Shown piece by piece: positions 15,751 to 22,787 of a DNA stretch of 22,787 nt. The notes below the pieces were generated by a model that worked only from the letters and a program-made list of their open reading frames with translations, made no database searches and had not been told where the DNA came from. The stretch comes from Paracoccaceae bacterium (GTDB lineage Bacteria > Pseudomonadota > Alphaproteobacteria > Rhodobacterales > Rhodobacteraceae): contig JAFGVZ010000142.1 in assembly GCA_016937725.1 (NCBI GenBank), forward strand, positions 1 to 22,787, read 5' to 3'. Made by a program: the position numbers and the translations under genes. Position 1 is the stretch's first letter. Each line of letters opens with the position of its first letter.

Positions 15751-16488
15751 TCATTCCTCGAAACGGTAATCCGGCAAACTGTCCAGCGCCGCTTTCAGCT
15801 TGTCGCCCCAATCCTGCGAGACGGACTGGAAATACGGATCATCCAGCGCAATCCGCCCGACCCGTCCCGCCATAAGGCTGCCTGCTTCATAGAAATGATA
15901 GTCGAACGGCGCGCCCACGCTGAGATTGGCTTTAAGCGTGGAATCGAAGCTGACCAGAAGCAGCTTCATCGCTTCTTCAAAGCTCATGCCAGAATCGAAA
16001 GCGCGCACAAGGATGGGGCGTCCATACTTTGTTTCGCCAATCTGAAAAAACGGCGTGTCTGTGCTGGCTTCGATGAAATTGCCCTCTGGGTAGACAAGGA
16101 ACAAGCGCGGCGCGCTGCCTTTGACCTGTCCGCCCACCAGCAGCGTGGCCTTGAAGGCCGCTTCCGACTGCAAGCCACCTTTTGCGTGTAGCCCGATCAC
16201 CTCGCGCAGGGTTTCGGCCACCATGCGCACCGCTTGGAACATGGACGGCACACCCAAAAGCGCGGGCGTGCGTTCTTCGGGCGACTTGGCGCGTTCCTCC
16301 AGCAAGCTGACAACGGCTTGCGTGGTCGCCAGATTGCCCGCCGACATGACCGTGATGACGCATTCGCCGGGGTTTTCCCAGATCGTCATCTTGCGGAAGG
16401 TCGAGATATTGTCCAACCCCGCATTGGTGCGGGTGTCGGACATAAAGACCAACCCGCGATCCAGCACCATTCCCACGCAATAGGTCAT
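15751..16488 (-). CDS. Anbu: proteasome-like Ntn-hydrolase peptidase (ancestral beta subunit)
   Basis: A 245-aa member of the proteasome beta/HslV fold. Thr2 would become the N-terminal nucleophile after methionine removal. In mature numbering Asp17 (in MSDTRTNAG) and Lys32 (in TFRKMTIW) stand where the proteasome has Asp17 and Lys33. VITVMSAGNLATTQAVV and the C-terminal extension (LDDPYFQSVSQDWGDKLKAALDSLP) are typical of Anbu. Known Anbu proteins assemble into self-compartmentalised open rings or spirals; natural substrates are unknown. AAGGAAG precedes the ATG. It is the last gene of the cluster, 27 bp after the transglutaminase gene, and is followed by a terminator. Confidence 0.92.
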   Translation of the reverse strand: MTYCVGMVLDRGLVFMSDTRTNAGLDNISTFRKMTIWENPGECVITVMSAGNLATTQAVVSLLEERAKSPEERTPALLGVPSMFQAVRMVAETLREVIGLHAKGGLQSEAAFKATLLVGGQVKGSAPRLFLVYPEGNFIEASTDTPFFQIGETKYGRPILVRAFDSGMSFEEAMKLLLVSFDSTLKANLSVGAPFDYHFYEAGSLMAGRVGRIALDDPYFQSVSQDWGDKLKAALDSLPDYRFEE

Positions 16489-16515
16489 GGCAGTCTTCCT
16501 TGTTCACTATGGGCT

Positions 16516-17313
16516 TTACTGTTGCGCAACATCTATGCGCACGGTCAATGATTCGGCAGAGCCACCTGCATACAGGCCAGATACAGGCGCCGCTTCAGTA
16601 TAGTCCAGCCCTGTCGCAACGCGCACATAGCGGGTGTCCGGCGATTGGCCATTGGCCACGTCAAAACCGACCCAGCCCAGCCCATCGATATAGGCTTCGG
16701 CCCAAGCGTGCATGGCGTCTTGCGCGGTCTGCTGATCCAGCATCAGATAGCCGGAAACATAGCGCGCGGGAACGCCCAGACGGCGGGCGCAGGCAATAAA
16801 CACATGCGTGTGGTCTTGGCAGACGCCGCGCCCTGCTTCGACCGCGTCTTCCGCGCTCCAGCCCGGATCAGAGGCGCCGACTTCGAACGCAATTCGGTCA
16901 CGAATACCGGCCGACAGATCATGCAACCCGGTCAGATCGGCCCCGGCCCCGATGTCGCGCAACAGCGCCCGCACCCCGGCCTTGGCCTGCGTGCGGGGCG
17001 TTTCACGCTGGTAAAGCCAAAGCGGTGTGGACCCGATATGCGGGCCGACGATACCGGAATCGTTGGACAGCTCAACCTCGCCCCGGCTGGTGACAGACAG
17101 GCTGAACGTGCCGGGCACAAAGCTCAGCAATTCCACGACATTGCGATGGTGATCTTCGAAACTGACCTCTTTCACCCCCCCCTCGACAAGCGTTTCCCAG
17201 TGCAGCACGTTCTGGAAGCGCACCGATTTCGGCGTCTTGCGCACTTGTTGCAGACCGTAATTGATGGGGGTTGCGAATGTGTAAACCGTCTCGTGTTCAA
17301 TTTTCAGGCGCAT
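16516..17313 (-). CDS. Transglutaminase-like cysteine protease of the Anbu cluster
   Basis: A 265-aa protein with an N-terminal bacterial transglutaminase-associated beta domain (residues about 1-105, starting MRLKIEHETVYTF). A papain-like transglutaminase core follows. The catalytic triad is intact: Cys165 in GRGVCQDHTHVF, His202 in AMHAWAEAY, Asp218 in GWVGFDVANG. Members usually act as proteases or amidases rather than cross-linking enzymes. There is no signal peptide, so it is cytoplasmic. The ATG at 17313 gives the family start; a GTG at 17322 overlapping the upstream stop (GTGA) is possible and would add three residues. This gene regularly accompanies Anbu, alpha-E and circularly permuted ATP-grasp genes. 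Confidence 0.9.
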   Translation of the reverse strand: MRLKIEHETVYTFATPINYGLQQVRKTPKSVRFQNVLHWETLVEGGVKEVSFEDHHRNVVELLSFVPGTFSLSVTSRGEVELSNDSGIVGPHIGSTPLWLYQRETPRTQAKAGVRALLRDIGAGADLTGLHDLSAGIRDRIAFEVGASDPGWSAEDAVEAGRGVCQDHTHVFIACARRLGVPARYVSGYLMLDQQTAQDAMHAWAEAYIDGLGWVGFDVANGQSPDTRYVRVATGLDYTEAAPVSGLYAGGSAESLTVRIDVAQQ

Positions 17314-17318
17314 GGGGC

Positions 17319-18260
17319 TCACTCGTAGAAACGGAAATCAATCTCGACCTGCCGGGCAATCTGCCCCAACTGGCCAAGGATTTCCTCGATATACTCGTGC
17401 AAACCACGCTCGAATACGGAGGCAATGTCATGGCTTAGGTAACGTTGTTCCAACTGGTCGACCATCGCCATGGAGGGAAGCTGCCCCTGCACCCCGCGAT
17501 GCAGGTAGCTGAGGTTGGAGCGCAGCTTGCCGACGCAAAACGCCAGCGACCGCGGCATGCGCTTGTTCAGCACCAGAAATTCCGTGATCTCTGCCGGACC
17601 GCCACCTGTGCCATATTCCATGCGAAAGCCCCCTCGCGCCGAGACCGCGCGCAGGATGGTTTCCCACTGCACATTGTCCAGCGACGTGCCGACCGCGCTG
17701 ACAGAGGGCAGCAGAACGTAATATTTCACGTCCAGAATGCGCGCGGTGTTATCGGCGCGTTCCAGAAACGTGCCAAGCCGGACGAAGTCGAAAATCTCGT
17801 TGCGCAGCATCGTGCCATGGGTCATCCCGCGCACCAATGACGTGTGCTGGCGGACCTCGCGCAACACTTCGGGCAGGTCACGCTCAGACACTTTGCGCGC
17901 CAGCATCTCGCGGATTTTCATATAGGCCGCGTTCGTCGCGCCCCAGACCTCGCCGGTCAGTGCAGTGCGCACCAGCCGCGCATTGTGGCGCGCGGATTCG
18001 ATGCAGGACAGCACAGAAGACGGGTTGGCGCGGGCGCGCAGCATCCAATCCACCGCTGCATCGCGCGTTACGGCGTCATATTCCTGATCGAAGGCGGTTT
18101 TCACACCACTCGCTTGCAGAATAGAGGTCCATTCCGTGTCACCCGCTTCCAGACGGGTCAGGGCAATGCGTTGGCCAGCCTCGATCAGGCGGGCGGTGTT
18201 TTCGGCGCGCTCCAGATAACGATACATCCAGAACAGGCCACCTGCGGTTTTTCCCAGCAT
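17319..18260 (-). CDS. Alpha-E domain protein (COG2307) of the Anbu cluster
   Basis: A 313-aa almost entirely helical soluble protein. The N terminus MLGKTAGGLFWMYRYLERAENTARLIEAG is the hallmark of the alpha-E family. Further repeats of the same kind follow: NARLVRTALTGEVW, FVRLGTFLERADNTARILDVKYY, SYLHRGVQGQLPSM and the end FERGLHEYIEEILGQLGQIARQVEIDF. The biochemical role is not established. It is found next to, or fused with, circularly permuted ATP-grasp proteins and has been suggested by others to support peptide-bond formation or modification. It lies 4 bp after the ATP-grasp stop, so the two are co-translated. Confidence 0.92.
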   Translation of the reverse strand: MLGKTAGGLFWMYRYLERAENTARLIEAGQRIALTRLEAGDTEWTSILQASGVKTAFDQEYDAVTRDAAVDWMLRARANPSSVLSCIESARHNARLVRTALTGEVWGATNAAYMKIREMLARKVSERDLPEVLREVRQHTSLVRGMTHGTMLRNEIFDFVRLGTFLERADNTARILDVKYYVLLPSVSAVGTSLDNVQWETILRAVSARGGFRMEYGTGGGPAEITEFLVLNKRMPRSLAFCVGKLRSNLSYLHRGVQGQLPSMAMVDQLEQRYLSHDIASVFERGLHEYIEEILGQLGQIARQVEIDFRFYE

Positions 18261-18264
18261 TGCC

Positions 18265-19689
18265 TTACTCCTCCAGCACCCAAGTGTCCTTGGTGCCCCC
18301 GCCTTGGCTGGAATTCACCACCAGAGAGCCTTTTTTCAGCGCCACCCGGGTCAGACCACCCGGCGTTATCTTTATGCCATCAGGGCTGACCAACACATAG
18401 GGGCGCAGGTCCACATGGCGCGGCGACAAGCCAGATCGCGCGAAGATGGGCACGGTCGACAGGCTAAGCGTAGGTTGCGCGATGTAATTGCCCGGCCGCG
18501 CTTTCAGCTTGGCGCGGAAAGCCGCGATTTCCTTCTTGCTGGCGGTCGGCCCGATCAGCATGCCGTAGCCGCCAGAGCCATGGACTTCTTTCACCACCAG
18601 ATCGGGCAGATTATCCCGCACATAGGCCAGATCGTCCGGGTTCGAGCAGCGCCATGTCGGGACATTCTGCAACAAGGGCCGTTCCCCGGTGTAGAATTCG
18701 ACGATATCGGGCATGTAGCTGTAGATCGCCTTGTCGTCGGAGATGCCCGTTCCCGGTGCGTTGGCGATGGTGATGCCGCCCGCGCGATACACGTCCATAA
18801 TCCCCGGAACGCCCAGCGCGCTGTCGGGGTTAAAGTTCAACGGGTCAAGGAAATCGTCATCCACCCGGCGATAGAGCACATCTACCGGCGTATAGCCGCG
18901 CGTGGTGCGCATGGCGACGCGGCCATCCACCACGCGCAGATCGTGCCCTTCGACCAGCTCGACACCCATCTGGTCGGCCAGGAAGGCGTGTTCGTAATAG
19001 GCCGAATTGTAAATACCAGGTGTCAGCACCGCCACGACTGGCTTGCCGGACGTGCCGGATGGCGCGCAGGCCGCCAGCGAGCGGCGCAAATCCAGCGGGT
19101 AGTTCTGAACCGAGCGCACGCGGTTGCGCGAGAAGAGTTCGGGGAACATCTGAAGCATCGTCTCGCGGTTTTCCAGCATATAACTGACACCAGAGGGCGT
19201 GCGCGCATTATCTTCCAGCACGAAAAACTCGCCCGGTCCGGTGCGGACAAGGTCGATGCCGACAATATGGGTATAGACCCCGCCGGGCGGCTGCACACCG
19301 ATCATTTGTGGCAAATAGGCTTCGTTCCCGGCGATCATCTCTTCTGGCAGGCGACCGGCCTTCACGATCTCTCTGTTGTGGTAAATGTCGTGCAGGAAGG
19401 CGTTGATCGCGCGCACCCGCTGCTCGATCCCGCGCGAGAGCTTGCTCCATTCTTGACCAGAGATGATGCGCGGAATGATATCGAACGGGATCAGCCGCTC
19501 TTCGGCTTCCGCCCGCCCGTAGACGTTGAAGGTGATGCCCGTCAGGCGAAAGATTTCTTCGGCTTCGCGTTGCTTGGCGCGCAAGCGGGAAATGTCTTCT
19601 TCTGCAAACCAGTCGTGAAAGCCTTTATAGGGGTCACGCAGGGTTTCATCCTGCCCCCACATTTCGTCAAAAACAGGCTTGTCACTCAT
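18265..19689 (-). CDS. Circularly permuted type 2 ATP-grasp protein (COG2308) of the Anbu cluster
   Basis: A 474-aa predicted ATP-dependent carboxylate-amine ligase. Landmarks are FNVYGRAEAEERLIPFDIIPR and GIEQRVRAINAFLHDIY in the N-terminal region. FFVLEDNARTPSGVSYMLENRE follows at about 155-175, then TPGIYNSAYYEHAFLA. Nucleotide-site-like KEVHGSGGYGMLIGPTA and HVDLRPYVLV lie in the last quarter. These are typical of the circularly permuted ATP-grasp family, thought to form peptide or isopeptide bonds; no substrate is known. The ATG at 19689 follows a GGGGGG stretch and gives the expected N terminus (MSDKPVFDEM); an earlier in-frame start adds 11 residues. It is the first gene of the four-gene cluster, with 310 bp upstream shared with phoR. 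Confidence 0.92.
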   Translation of the reverse strand: MSDKPVFDEMWGQDETLRDPYKGFHDWFAEEDISRLRAKQREAEEIFRLTGITFNVYGRAEAEERLIPFDIIPRIISGQEWSKLSRGIEQRVRAINAFLHDIYHNREIVKAGRLPEEMIAGNEAYLPQMIGVQPPGGVYTHIVGIDLVRTGPGEFFVLEDNARTPSGVSYMLENRETMLQMFPELFSRNRVRSVQNYPLDLRRSLAACAPSGTSGKPVVAVLTPGIYNSAYYEHAFLADQMGVELVEGHDLRVVDGRVAMRTTRGYTPVDVLYRRVDDDFLDPLNFNPDSALGVPGIMDVYRAGGITIANAPGTGISDDKAIYSYMPDIVEFYTGERPLLQNVPTWRCSNPDDLAYVRDNLPDLVVKEVHGSGGYGMLIGPTASKKEIAAFRAKLKARPGNYIAQPTLSLSTVPIFARSGLSPRHVDLRPYVLVSPDGIKITPGGLTRVALKKGSLVVNSSQGGGTKDTWVLEE

Positions 19690-19999
19690 GCCGCCCCCCT
19701 TGTCGCGCGAAACGATGCCCACCTTTGCTGGCGTGGCTGTTATCTTGAATGTTGACCAGCCATAAAGCGATGTAAATGCCCAGACGCGCGGTTTTCGTTC
19801 TGCGCCTTTACACCGCTTAACCTGCCTGTTTTTTGCGCATTAGTCAAAAACCGATCAGGCGCGCAGTCGGATTTGGTGACCTTATCCGCACCGTGTTCAG
19901 CGGATATTCGGACCAACGGTCATGCGTCTGTTACATTCTTTCACGAAACAGACGTAAAAAGCGCAAAGCACTTCCCTTTCCCCGGAAAAGATCGCCCGC
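19690..19999. other. Divergent intergenic region between the Anbu cluster and phoR
   Basis: 310 bp without a gene and AT-richer than its surroundings. It must hold the promoters of both the minus-strand Anbu cluster and the plus-strand pho operon. The phoR-proximal end holds an inverted repeat and a Pho-box-like stretch, described separately. I see no convincing -35/-10 pair for the Anbu cluster, no small ORF with a ribosome-binding site, and no terminator. Confidence 0.6.
19925..19954 (+). promoter_or_regulatory. Inverted repeat with Pho-box-like core upstream of phoR
   Basis: Perfect 8-bp arms CGTCTGTT ... AACAGACG with a 14-bp spacer, 45 bp before the phoR start. Inside it, CTGTTAC-att-CTTTCAC (19928-19944) resembles two Pho half-sites (consensus CTGTCAY), but the repeat period is 10 instead of the normal 11. 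TAAAAA at 19955-19960, ten bases further, would fit a -10. Autoregulation by PhoB is plausible but the spacing defect makes it uncertain. Confidence 0.35.
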
Positions 20000-21031
20000 A
20001 TGTCGCCTTCAGCCTTTACAGCCCTGCTCGAAGCCTTCAGCGAACCAGTGCTTGTCGTGCGCGAAGATGGCACGGTGCAAACGGCCAATACCGCCGCACT
20101 GGAATTGTTTGGCAAGCGCATCCTTGGGGCGCAATTGCGGGCCTTGCTACGCCAGCCAGAGGTGACCGCCATGCTGGAGCGCATGATCGACGGTGCCGAT
20201 CAGGGCAGCGCGCCCTATGCCACCAGCGACGCCAGCAGCGAGCGCCATTGGAAGGTGACCGCGCGGCGCATGGACCCGCAAAATTTCGTCGTCAGTTTGC
20301 GCGACACGTCGGAACTGGAAGCCGCCGAAGCCCAGCGGCGCGATTTCGTGGCCAATGTCAGCCATGAGTTGCGCTCGCCCTTGACGGTTCTGGCGGGCTT
20401 TCTGGAAACGCTGCAAGGGGCCGCAGCACATGACCCGGACGCGCGCACCGAATTTCTAAGCATTATGCAGGCCGAAACCGAGCGGATGACAGGGCTGGTG
20501 GCCGACCTTTTGTCGCTGTCCCGGGTCGAAGCCAGCGCCCGTATTCGTCCCCGCACGCCGGTGGCCATCGACATGGTTGTGCACGCTACGCTCGCAGCGT
20601 TGCGCCCGCAAATCGAGCAGGCCGGGCTGAATGTGACCTGCGATTTGCCCGACAATTTGCCCACCGTTCCCGGCGACTATGATCAGCTTGTGCAGGTCTA
20701 TCATAACCTTGTGGAAAACGCGCTGAAATACGGGGCCGATGGCGGCTCGATTGAGATTGCGGCCACAGTGGTTCCGCGCTTGCCGGGGCTGGACGGGCCT
20801 GCGCTGCGTGTCACCATCCGCGACCATGGCGAAGGGATCGACCCGATCCATATTCCACGGCTTACCGAACGCTTCTACCGCATCGACCGCGCCCGTTCGC
20901 GCGAAAGCGGCGGCACCGGGCTGGGGCTGGCGATTGTGAAACACATCCTTAGTCGGCATCGTGGGCGTTTGAATATCCGCAGCCATCCCGGCGAAGGCTC
21001 TACATTCGAGACCATTCTGCCCTTAAGCTAA
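20000..21031 (+). CDS. phoR: PhoR-like phosphate-sensing histidine kinase lacking membrane segments
   Basis: A 343-aa sensor kinase. Residues about 5-110 form a PAS-like domain (EPVLVVREDGTVQTANTAA). The HisKA dimerisation helix follows, with the phosphorylated His122 in FVANVSHELRSPLTVL. The ATPase domain has Asn240 in NLVENALKYG, DHGEGI at 275-280, ERFYRIDRARSR, and GGTGLGLAIVKHIL. It closely resembles PhoR and precedes phoU and phoB, so its partner is almost certainly the PhoB encoded here. Unlike E. coli PhoR there is no hydrophobic N-terminal segment, so it would be soluble or tethered through partners. The start is placed at 20000; the ribosome-binding site is weak (GGAAAAG). Confidence 0.87.
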   Translation: MSPSAFTALLEAFSEPVLVVREDGTVQTANTAALELFGKRILGAQLRALLRQPEVTAMLERMIDGADQGSAPYATSDASSERHWKVTARRMDPQNFVVSLRDTSELEAAEAQRRDFVANVSHELRSPLTVLAGFLETLQGAAAHDPDARTEFLSIMQAETERMTGLVADLLSLSRVEASARIRPRTPVAIDMVVHATLAALRPQIEQAGLNVTCDLPDNLPTVPGDYDQLVQVYHNLVENALKYGADGGSIEIAATVVPRLPGLDGPALRVTIRDHGEGIDPIHIPRLTERFYRIDRARSRESGGTGLGLAIVKHILSRHRGRLNIRSHPGEGSTFETILPLS

Positions 21032-21034
21032 GAA

Positions 21035-21052
21035 TTGTCACGCAACCGTCAC
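21035..21052 (+). promoter_or_regulatory. Pho box (PhoB binding site) upstream of phoU
   Basis: TTGTCAC-gcaa-CCGTCAC: two direct half-sites of the CTGTCAY type in the 11-bp period that PhoB requires, one mismatch in each half. It starts three bases after the phoR stop and ends 42 bp before the phoU start. It likely gives phosphate-dependent transcription of phoU-phoB in addition to read-through from phoR. Confidence 0.7.
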
Positions 21053-21094
21053 ATCGCGGCGTTACCTCTGCCGCACCTCAAAAGGATCCGACCG

Positions 21095-21802
21095 ATGAAC
21101 CCGCATATTGTCTCGTCATTCGACAAGGATTTGGAAGAGATCAACCTGAGCGTTCTGAAAATGGGCGGACAGGTCGAATCCGCTATTCTGGAAGCCGCCC
21201 GCGCGCTGGAAACCCGCGACGAGGAACTGGCCTTGACCGTAGTCGAAGGCGACAAGGCCATCGACGCGGCCGAAGAACAGATCAACAACCAAGTGGTGCG
21301 CCTTCTGGCGCTGCGCCAGCCACAAGCGGGCGATCTGCGCACTGCCGTGGCGGTGATGAAAACCGCAGGCGATCTGGAACGCTTGGGCGATTATGCCAAG
21401 AACATGGCCAAGCGCGTGCCGGTTCTGGTGGCCAGCCCGATGATCGACGGCGCGGCTGGCGCCCTGCGCCGTCAGGCCCGGTTGGTGGGCCAGATGCTGA
21501 CCGACATGCTGGACGCTTTCGCGCGCCATGACACCGAACTGGCCCGCGACGTCATCGCCCGTGACATAGAAGTCGATGACATGACCAACGCGCTGTTCCG
21601 CGAATTCATCACGCATATGATGGAAGACCCGCGCAACATCACGCCCTGCCTGCATTATGTTTTCATCGCCAAAAACATAGAGCGCATGGGCGATCTGGTG
21701 ACCCATGGCGCGGAAAACGTGATTTTCGTAACCGAGGGCGAAACCGGGATCGAACGCGACAAGGGGCTTTCCACCGCGACGATCGACACCCCAAGGGACT
21801 GA
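21095..21802 (+). CDS. phoU: Phosphate signalling complex protein PhoU
   Basis: A 235-aa all-helical cytoplasmic protein with two three-helix PhoU repeats. The metal-binding signatures are visible in both: AVMKTAGDLERLGDYAKNMAKR in the first and VFIAKNIERMGDLVTHGAENVIFV in the second. PhoU connects the Pst phosphate transporter to PhoR and represses the Pho response when phosphate is plentiful. AAAGGA lies nine bases before the ATG at 21095; the longer frame from 21035 would run through the Pho box and is rejected. It is followed 6 bp later by phoB. Confidence 0.95.
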   Translation: MNPHIVSSFDKDLEEINLSVLKMGGQVESAILEAARALETRDEELALTVVEGDKAIDAAEEQINNQVVRLLALRQPQAGDLRTAVAVMKTAGDLERLGDYAKNMAKRVPVLVASPMIDGAAGALRRQARLVGQMLTDMLDAFARHDTELARDVIARDIEVDDMTNALFREFITHMMEDPRNITPCLHYVFIAKNIERMGDLVTHGAENVIFVTEGETGIERDKGLSTATIDTPRD

Positions 21803-21808
21803 TGACCG

Positions 21809-22501
21809 ATGGCCGATGCAGACACGCCGCTGGTGCTGATCGTCGATGACGAAGCTGCCCAGCTTGCCCTCCTTAGCTACAACCTGAAAGCTGCGGGCTT
21901 CCGTATCTCGACCGCCAAGGATGGTGACGAGGCGCTTTTGGCGGTAGCCGAACAGGGGCCGGATGTGATCTTGCTGGATTGGATGCTGCCGCGCTTGTCG
22001 GGGCTGGAAGTGTGTCGCCAGATCAAGTCCACCGCTGCGGGGCGGGATGCTGCGGTCATCATGGTCTCGGCCCGGTCGGAAGAAGCCGACCGCGTGCGCG
22101 GCTTGGAAACCGGGGCCGATGATTACATCGTGAAACCCTATTCCGTTGCCGAACTGATCGCGCGGGTGCGCGCTAACCTGCGGCGTCTGCGCCCCACCGC
22201 TGCCGGCCAGGCGCTGGAAGTGGGCGATATCCGGCTGGACCCCGACACCCACCGCGTCACCCGGCAAGGCCAGGTGCTGCATCTGGGGCCGACCGAATTC
22301 CGCCTTTTGGGCGCGCTGATGGAACGCCCCGGCAAGGTCTGGACGCGCGAGGCGCTTTTGGACCGCGTCTGGGGCCGCGAGATCTACATCGACACGCGCA
22401 CGGTGGATGTGCATGTCGGCCGCTTGCGCAAGACCCTCCTCAGCCAAGGCGGCGAAGACCCGATCCGCACCGTGCGCGGCGCGGGCTATGCAATGGGCTG
22501 A
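21809..22501 (+). CDS. phoB: Phosphate regulon response regulator PhoB
   Basis: A 230-aa OmpR/PhoB-type response regulator. The receiver domain (1-120) has the acidic pair in VDDE, phospho-acceptor Asp57 in LLDWMLP, Ser87 in VIMVSAR where E. coli PhoB has threonine, and Lys109 in YIVKPY. The C-terminal winged-helix DNA-binding domain (about 135-230) has GPTEFRLLGALMERPGKVWTRE, the recognition-helix region DTRTVDVHVGRLRK and the end RTVRGAGYAM. It should bind the Pho boxes of the pst and related operons, including the site before phoU. It is probably phosphorylated by the PhoR encoded two genes upstream. Confidence 0.95.
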   Translation: MADADTPLVLIVDDEAAQLALLSYNLKAAGFRISTAKDGDEALLAVAEQGPDVILLDWMLPRLSGLEVCRQIKSTAAGRDAAVIMVSARSEEADRVRGLETGADDYIVKPYSVAELIARVRANLRRLRPTAAGQALEVGDIRLDPDTHRVTRQGQVLHLGPTEFRLLGALMERPGKVWTREALLDRVWGREIYIDTRTVDVHVGRLRKTLLSQGGEDPIRTVRGAGYAMG

Positions 22502-22507
22502 CAGCCC

Positions 22508-22787
22508 TTGTTGCACATACGGCTTGCACACGCGGCAGATGCACCCATCCTTTCGGCACTCTCCATAGAGACATGGCTGGCCACCTATGTTGGCGCGGGC
22601 CTTGGTCCTGTGCATGCAGATTACGTGCTCCGAGAATTCAGCCCGGACGCGATGATGCGGGCCATCGAAGACGACCATGTCGCGGTCTTGGAACAGGGCG
22701 GCGGTCTTGCCGGGTATTGCCGCGCACGTCATGGCCAAGACGCCCCGATCGCAGGCTGCCACGGCACCGAGCTTGCGACACTTTACA
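22508..22787 (+). CDS. GNAT-family N-acetyltransferase, N-terminal part (partial)
   Basis: An open frame that runs off the right edge of the window; 93 codons are visible. It starts LHIRLAHAADAPILSALSIETW, which is the first strand and helix of a GNAT domain, and contains GTELATLY, the beginning of the acetyl-CoA-binding region, at the edge. The frame is the same as that of phoB, whose stop lies just six bases before, and there is no ATG before 22649. The start must therefore be TTG at 22508 or the adjacent TTG at 22511. No clear ribosome-binding site is seen, so translation may depend on coupling to phoB. The acetyl acceptor is unknown. Confidence 0.75.
   Translation, partial: MLHIRLAHAADAPILSALSIETWLATYVGAGLGPVHADYVLREFSPDAMMRAIEDDHVAVLEQGGGLAGYCRARHGQDAPIAGCHGTELATLY

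Noticed and set aside
18304..19755. 483-codon open frame antisense to the circularly permuted ATP-grasp gene
   Set aside because: It mirrors a well-supported gene almost exactly and shows no domain, ribosome-binding site or plausible composition.
21116..22762. 548-codon open frame antisense to phoU, phoB and the GNAT gene
   Set aside because: It spans three recognisable genes on the other strand and has low-complexity composition; a shadow of codon bias.

Overview
The window looks like a chromosomal segment of an alphaproteobacterium of the Rhodobacteraceae (Rhodobacter/Roseobacter relatives). It is GC-rich with strong G/C third-position bias. It carries an NDUFA12-type complex I subunit, an omega-subunit/Rel pair, a RibBX-type riboflavin enzyme, a methylsuccinyl-CoA dehydrogenase of the ethylmalonyl-CoA pathway, and an endolysin/holin pair resembling the gene-transfer-agent (GTA) lysis pair of Rhodobacter capsulatus. 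All assignments come from reading the sequence and translations; no database search was run.

Layout. 1-1062: end of a tRNA-modifying methyltransferase (MnmD) overlapping a DMT-family permease. 1100-2434: zinc-less MsrB on the minus strand, diverging from NDUFA12 and a secreted DUF2155 protein. 2398-5178 (minus): ribBX-ribH-nusB-aat, tightly packed. 5358-6463 (plus): GH108 endolysin and 3TM-type holin, divergent from ribBX. 6451-7199: DUF3775 protein (minus), then a 57-aa hypothetical gene (plus) with a terminator. 7223-11659 (minus): rpoZ-rel-DUF2062-pdxJ-acpS. 11733-12992: folK (minus) divergent from a NYN-domain nuclease (plus). 13040-15676: TauE/SafE permease (minus) divergent from mcd (plus), which ends in a bidirectional terminator. 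15751-19689 (minus): the complete Anbu cluster, in the order circularly permuted ATP-grasp, alpha-E protein, transglutaminase-like protease, Anbu proteasome-like peptidase. 20000-22501 (plus): phoR-phoU-phoB with a good Pho box between phoR and phoU and no pst genes. 22508-end: start of a GNAT acetyltransferase, probably with a TTG start.

The most interesting parts are four. The Anbu cluster is a four-gene self-compartmentalising protease system whose substrate is unknown. The endolysin/holin pair is probably a detached GTA release module. The riboflavin enzyme has a second domain that has lost every cysteine expected of a zinc GTP cyclohydrolase II. The Pho regulatory operon lacks the phosphate transporter but keeps a Pho box where the pst genes often sit. 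Most of the rest is core housekeeping. There is no transposase, integrase, CRISPR array, tRNA or rRNA that I can recognise.
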